DNA from: Sabellastarte sp. h YS-2021 | Taxonomy: Eukaryota > Annelida > Polychaeta > Sabellida > Sabellidae | Assembly (NCBI GenBank): GCA_964017235.1 | Contig: OZ024936.1 | Span: 50,147,028 to 50,211,027, forward strand | Length of the DNA: 64,000 nt | Reading direction: 5' to 3' | Shown: positions 58,378 to 64,000 of the stretch, piece after piece | Position numbering within the stretch: the stretch's first letter is position 1 | How the letters are laid out: the number at the start of each line of letters is the position of its first letter | Program-made: the position numbers and the translations under genes | Notes under the pieces: model-generated | Seen by the model: only the letters and a program-made list of their open reading frames with translations | Database searches by the model: none | What the model was told of the DNA's origin: nothing

Positions 58378-58845
58378 ATGGATACTAGTGAAATAATGAA
58401 TCTTATGATGAAAGATCAAAAAATTAAAAAAAATTTTTAAGGAGTGTATCCAATTGATTTATTTCCAGAAAATTTAGATTATCCATCCCTTATAGTAGTT
58501 AATCTAGATAGTTCTGAAAAGAAAGGAAGTCATTGGGTTGTCTTGCATTATATTTCAAATCATATTGTTGAACATTTTGACTCAATAGGAAGAAAACCTG
58601 ATGAACATATAATTAGCATTTTATTCAAGAAAAAAATAACATATAAATATAACAATAAAAGATTACAGTCATTGTATACTAATACCTGTGGATTATTCTG
58701 TTTGTTTTATAGTTACTACAGTGCACGTAATGAGGATATGATTACCGTACTTGACCGTTTCGGTGACACATACAAAGAAAATGAATTTATTGTAATAAAA
58801 TTTTATACTGACTATTTTTTAAAAAAAAATTCGAAATTGCAGTAA
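58378..58845 (+). pseudogene. Adenain-like cysteine protease of the Polinton (broken)
   Basis: About 155 codons. Catalytic landmarks: the His in GSHWVVLHY, the acidic/Asn context EHFDSIGRKPDEHI, and the Cys in NTCGLFCLFYSYYSA. This Ulp1/adenain fold matures capsid proteins in adenoviruses and Polintons. Position after the major capsid is typical. The gene carries about one break. Confidence 0.82.
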
Positions 58846-59019
58846 TGAAAAAATAAACAAAATAATCCTTCTTTTTAAATGATGATAATTTAACATCATA
58901 TTAAATGAATGTATAATTCTAACAATATAATTGTATACAGAGAGTATAGAATAAAATTTTGAATGTATTCCATATTTCAATGTTTTATTTACAATAGGAA
59001 TGAAAAATTACATTAGGGA

Positions 59020-59500
59020 GACTATTTTTTTGGAATAATCCATCAAAATTTTTCCCAAAAGATTATTTCCTGATAAAGATGATGGTTTTAGTACAGGAAC
59101 AAGACTTGAAGATGTAGTTACACCCCAAAAGGATATATCTTCTTTTCTTAATGAGCTCTGTTTATAGGCTATGTAGCCATTGGAACATTCCCTCAGTTTT
59201 TTTCTGAATTTTTGATTTTGAGTAAATTTATGAAGAACAGCAAATCTCATAATTCTCTCTCTATCATCTGCTTTTTGATAGCTTTTATTAAAATCTTTCA
59301 TAAGAATTTCTAACTCAAAGGGATCTGATTCATCTAAAACCTGATTAGTCAATTCATATTGCTTTGCATCTTTAGATAATAAAAAAAATAAAGGTGTTCG
59401 GAGGAATGAAAACAAAAGCCATCATATGACAGTTTGCATTGATATAAATTTGAAAGGGGGTTATGAATATCATCTACCAGTACAATCTTTTCCTCCCATG
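59020..59500 (-). other. NADAR-like module after the polymerase
   Basis: Minus-strand coding potential right after the polymerase shows the NADAR (YbiA-like) order of motifs: NPLSNLYQCKLSYDGFCF with SSEHLYFF, then ERIMRFAVLHKFTQNQKFRKK, then SFWGVTT and GNNLLGKILM. NADAR proteins act on ADP-ribose-linked or NAD-derived substrates; some remove ADP-ribose from guanine in DNA. Linked to a replicative polymerase it might protect element DNA from ADP-ribosylation, which is inference. The region is broken like the rest of the gene. Confidence 0.65.
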
Positions 59501-62500
59501 GTGACACTGTTATATCTAGAGGTTCTGTAGTAACCCCATCCTCGAGGACTTTTCTTTTGCAATAAAAATAATTGAAACCTATCTTTTCCTGTGAATATGT
59601 ATGTATAATGGATTTGTTAATCCTGAAACCAATATTCTTAGATTTGGTGACATTTTTACTAGTTAAAGTTTGCTCAAATTTTTCCATTGCATTGGTAAGG
59701 GTTTTTTTTGAGACACCCTTACATGAAATTTTTTGTTTTCCTTCCTCATTTTCGATTATATAAGATTTTGAACACAATGATATCATTTTTGTACCCTCGA
59801 ATTCTAATTTGAATCTTCCAACCTCACGCCTTCCCGATGCAATATGAGTAGCACAGCATCTCCTTGGAAACCATTGGGTATAGCTAAGATCGTGACAAGA
59901 GTGAAAAATTTCATTTTTGAATTTTTCTTTATATTTTACCTTTATGCATTCATCTATATTTTCTTTATTAATTGCCATGTATATACTGTCAGTGTCGGTT
60001 TCAGTTAATTCGAAAGAGTTAGGATTGAAATATTTAACTATGCAGTCATGATAGAACTCCAACATCCTTAATTTGGCATATTGTAAGATGAAAAATCCGA
60101 TTTGAACTGGGGTATCTAGGGTTAAGCGAGTTTTATAAGATTCTACTTCAAAAATATTACTATTCAATTCTTCCATAGCCTTGAATGTTTGGGAATTTAT
60201 AATTTTAGTCATTTTTGATTTACTTGTCAAATATTTAACATTAGTATGCTTCGTTTTATCCATTAATACTGATCCGTACGAACTATTACTCAATAATTTG
60301 TAGGTATCACCAATGATGGCTTTATCAGGATTCTTATCTCCTTCAATTCTAAATTCAGTAACCTTATCAATGAAATTTTTAAAACATTTTTTAGGTTGAT
60401 ATTCAATTATTTGATATATTTTGCTGATCTCTGAATTATTCTTTAAATACCATCTTAATAATGGTGTTGCAATTAAAATTCTTTCAGCTTGATTGGTACT
60501 AATTAGGAGTCTTTTATAGTCAAAGGAAATGCCATTTTGATTACAGTATTCCAACATATGTTCACCAATAGCATCCATTGGAACGTTGCAGGTACAAAAG
60601 AAAGCAGGGAATTCTTTAAATTTATGAATGTATTCTGACTTAACCTTAATGTCGACCTCAACAGCTCCAAAGAGGCTTCCATTCTTAATATCTTTGATAA
60701 TTTTTTCAGTGGTCAAAGTTGATCGGTTCTTTTTAAAATATGATGGCAAATATAAATCATATAAGTGATCACATTTTTCTTTAATATCACGTTTAAAGAT
60801 ACATTCTTGTATGGATACATATTTATAACCGAGATTTATCAAAAAATTTCTCTTCTTCAGGTCTTTCCTTTGCACTTTCTTAATTTTTTCAAGCCATTTA
60901 AGAGATTTAATTTTCTTCACGGTTGGACAATCTTCAGAACAGTAATGATAATAACATCCATGATATTCATATACAGTTTTATTTTGAATACAAAATCCAT
61001 CCAATAAATAGTTTCCTATTCTAATTTCTCTTTGATTATTTAGTTTATGCAAAATTTTAATTTTTTTCCTTTTTCATTAGGAAATCCATCCAAACATAAG
61101 ATTCTATGTATTTTTCACTCACCTCTGGTTTGAAGTTTGTGGAGGATAATCTTCTGACATATACGCCCGTAGGCATTTCCTGTTTAATTGCATATGAATA
61201 TAGACCATTACAATCATAACCTACAATAGCTTTACATTTATTACCTTCAATACCTTTAATATTCGTTACATTTTTTTCGTGGTATCTTGAAAAAATAATA
61301 CTAGGACCACCCACAATATTTTTTCTGAGAGCATAATAAAGATCAGCATTATCTGAATTAATTAGCGAAAATTTAGTATCTGAGGAATTAAATAACATTT
61401 TCCTTGCCACTCCTGGTAGAGTGACGAAGTCTTTAAAAATGTCTACCTCCTGAGATGAATATATGTCAATAAAATTTTTAAGGGCAATGCAGAAAGGACC
61501 TGTATCTAGGTTATTATAATAAATTAAGTAGTCCTTAAATGTTTGCATGCCTTCTTTTTCCCATATTTGCAAAAGCTTTGAGTAGTCCTCATCAGATTTG
61601 ATAGGGTTTGAGTTAGAAACTTTTGAATAAAAATCTTGAGGTGAGGGTAGAGAGGGGTAAGATAATTTTTCATGAGAATCGAACCATTCATATGGGAAAA
61701 CACCTTTACTGATATCAGATCCATAGGCCTTCAAAAATTGAGTATAAGAACATCCAGGTGCTAGAAAATTGGATATATCTAAAAATTTCAGGTGAGGTGT
61801 TGATATAGATATGTAGGAATTATTTTTTTTAATAGTGAATATTTCATTATCTTTTATTTTTCGGAAATAAAGAGCATAATTTCCCGTTTTATTAAATTTA
61901 TATCATACTTCCCTGAATTAAACCCTACAACAGGTAATTGACATAAATAATTCTCGAATTTCTTTCTGATATCATTAATAGTTAAAATGAAATGAGAGGT
62001 AATTTTAGGATGAATATTTTCGGACATATCCATTTCATTACTTTCTTGATCTTGTTCGATTTCATTGGTATCAGAATACCTTTCGATCAATTGATCCAGG
62101 GCATCAAAAACATATTTATATTCATATTTTTGATTGTTGGCATTTACTTCACTTATTTGATTCAGGTATTCCATCATTTTTGTAATTAAATTTTTAGAAG
62201 ATGAATCGACAAAACATTTTGGGTTATTATAACCGTCTACATTTGAGGCAATACTCACGCTTATCGGTTCATGTCTTGAGATCCAATGAAGTTTTTCTGT
62301 CACACTTTGATCTAATTTAAGTAATATTGCTTCCATATCCCATACAGAAAATTTCTGATAAAATCTTTGATTCAAAGGTACAAAAATATCTAGATACTCT
62401 AATTTTTCAAAAATAGTCTGGTCATTTTTATGAAAACCACCAGGAAATATATATTTCGTCCTTTCATAACATGATGCATAATGTCTTTTCAGATTCCATT

Positions 62501-63692
62501 CATTTCTAAACATTTTACTACATTTTTCACATTCATATTTTTTAATAAATTTCTTTAAATCTGTTATGTAACTTAAATGACTATCAGAAATATTAAGATA
62601 CATTACATCTTTATTTTCATTGATAGAATCAAAAATGAGATTTACAGCACCATTAAGATTCATATTAAATATCTTAATTTTAACATTGAAACAGTCTTCA
62701 AGTTGAGAGATATCATCCAATGTTACACCATTAAATTTAACATTATTATTTGAAAATATGGGTAAACAATTATACGTTCTCCATCTATTCAGATAATAAA
62801 GTACATTATTAATATTCATAAAATGATATTTTAAACATCTAAAAAAACATAAATTATCTTTATAGGGTTCATTTGTCCTTTTATTAATATATAAAGTCTT
62901 TAAATGTTTATTAGTCTTCAGGTAGGAGGGAAGTTCCTCTGCAATTCCAAGCGGGAAATCCGTTAAAAATATTGTATATTGTACATTGGTTATGGCAACT
63001 AGAATCCAGTTAGTAGAAGGTCTCACTGCTCTTGCTTGTTGAATTACATCAATTCTAGCTAATTTATGCATCAAAAAATTTATACTGTTTCTATTAGATA
63101 TTGTAAATGGAAAATATAACACTTTGTTATTATAATAAGGTATATAGTATCTATATTCCTGGGTATTACTGTTCTGCAGTATCATTCCAAAAGAAAAATT
63201 GATTCTATAGGCATTTGTTTGCTTGTTGTATATTTCTGTAAAATGTTCTCTAATTTCCCTGTATCCTCTATGAAGGTCATTGGTAGTAAAGTTATACATT
63301 TTCTTAAGTTCTCCAGTTTCATCTTCTGCAAAAATATATTTCCTGTTGGTATTATAAACCTCTGATAATTCATCATTTCCATGATCACGAATAAATGGAG
63401 GTAGATCCTGATTGTTATTACCATTTCCCCCATGTTGGTTTAGTCTATGAGAATACAATTCCTTTCGATCTTTACAAATTTTTTTACATATTGCACATTT
63501 GTAAGTTTTCTTCTTATCTTCTGAATTTCTATGTCTTGTTAAAATATGATAATCTAGTGCGTTTGTAGATAAAAATGGAACATCACATTGAAAACACATA
63601 TACTTTCCACATGTCCTGGAATGTTTAAATAGGTCATCATATGAATAAAACACTTCATCACATCTGACACATTTCTTCTTATTTTTAGAATT

Positions 63693-63940
63693 TATTTATT
63701 TATTTATTTATTTATTTATTTGGGGTTTTACGTCGCTTTCAACACTGTACAGGTCATATCACGACGGGTAGTTGGAAGGGCAGAGGAAACCAGTACATAT
63801 AGTTCGCTAGGGTTCTGTACTGTAAACTGCCGACCAACGGCAAGCAACTACCAGCTTTCCCACTTACGGCCATGACGGGGATCGAACCCCGGCCGCAGAG
63901 GTGGGAGGCGAGAGTGTTACCACTCTGCCACCGTGGCCCC
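63693..63940 (-). mobile_element. tRNA-derived SINE inserted in the Polinton polymerase
   Basis: A 248-bp SINE on the minus strand with perfect 16-bp target duplications TCTTATTTTTAGAATT (63,677-63,692 and 63,941-63,956). Its 5' end has an A box (TGGCAGAGTGGT) and B box (GGTTCGATCCC) of a tRNA-derived Pol III promoter. Its 3' end is GCGACGTAAAACCCC plus an (AAAT)n tail. The perfect duplications and clean tail indicate a recent insertion. Family name not assigned. Confidence 0.93.
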
Positions 63941-64000
63941 TCTTATTTTTAGAATTAAAGGTACATATTTTCTCATGCTTAACCAAGTTACTAGGTTTAA

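Larger units (their letters stand above)
46071..64000. mobile_element. Polinton/Maverick fossil, running past the right edge
   Basis: At least 17.9 kb. Hallmark parts: packaging ATPase, integrase with chromo-like end, penton-like minor capsid, major capsid, adenain-like protease, and family B DNA polymerase on the minus strand. Accessory parts: BIR, tandem PC4-like, RING, two membrane glycoproteins and a NADAR-like module. The left limit is inferred from the end of DIRS similarity (46.07-46.3 kb). The right end is outside the window, so terminal repeats and target duplication cannot be tested. It is broken in about eight to ten places, yet most genes are long and clear, so it is probably young. 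A SINE has inserted into it. Confidence 0.92.
59008..64000 (-). pseudogene. Protein-primed family B DNA polymerase of the Polinton, with accessory modules (broken)
   Basis: On the minus strand, from beyond the right edge: C2H2-type zinc fingers (about 63.6-63.4 kb), an OTU-like segment (NLCFFRCLKYH...SDSHLSYI, about 62.9-62.57 kb), another zinc finger (CEKCSKMF), exonuclease motifs (WDMEA; NSGKYDI), polymerase motif A (DCNGLYSYA), motif B (NSSYGSVLMDK) and motif C (DTDSIY). A YEYHGCYYHYC segment typical of Polinton and mitochondrial-plasmid polymerases lies between A and B. A NADAR-like module ends the gene. Broken in about three places, besides the SINE insertion. Confidence 0.88.

Noticed and set aside
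63841-63940. Possible tRNA gene on the minus strand
   Set aside because: A and B boxes are present, but it is the head of a SINE with target duplications and an AAAT tail, not a folded tRNA gene.

Overview
The window looks like repeat-rich genomic DNA of an animal, most likely a bivalve or other mollusc. The basis is a mix of features rather than one diagnostic gene: AT-rich introns with GT-AG splice sites, a tRNA-derived SINE with a GACGTAAAACCCC-(AAAT)n tail of the kind I remember from mollusc transcripts, several 130-350 bp tandem-array families, DIRS-type retrotransposons and a large Polinton. The species is inference.

Layout. 1-11.4 kb: intergenic or far-upstream intron DNA with tandem arrays of 154, 147 and 350 bp units and two inverted hAT-type MITEs with perfect 8-bp target duplications. 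11.47-17.44 kb: the only host gene I can support, the last ten exons of an MTHFSD-like gene on the plus strand. It carries three RRM domains where human MTHFSD has one, and one intron has a GC-AG boundary. Its 5' exons, for the cyclo-ligase-like domain, were not found and probably lie left of the window. 17.4-20.3 kb: 3' UTR, a lone DIRS terminal repeat and satellite arrays.

20.3-46.1 kb is a graveyard of DIRS-type (tyrosine recombinase) retrotransposons from at least two families. One nearly full copy (20.30-26.45 kb) sits inside a 168-bp satellite. A second nearly full copy lies at 29.84-35.19 kb. There are also gag relics (27.4-29.0 kb) and two more broken copies back to back (40.26-46.07 kb). 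Satellite arrays and a 5'-truncated LINE lie between them. The full copies show inverted terminal repeats, a gag-like gene, RT-RNase H, the recombinase, and an internal complementary region fusing both ends.

46.1 kb to beyond the right edge is a Polinton/Maverick fossil. It has the hallmark parts: packaging ATPase, integrase with chromo-like end, penton-like minor capsid, major capsid, adenain-like protease and family B DNA polymerase. It also carries accessory genes that I find the most interesting content of the window: a canonical BIR domain gene, a RING gene, a tandem PC4-like gene, two apparently spliced membrane glycoprotein genes, and a NADAR-like module directly after the polymerase. 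A SINE with a 16-bp target duplication has inserted into the polymerase gene. The element is broken in roughly eight to ten places and appears fairly young.
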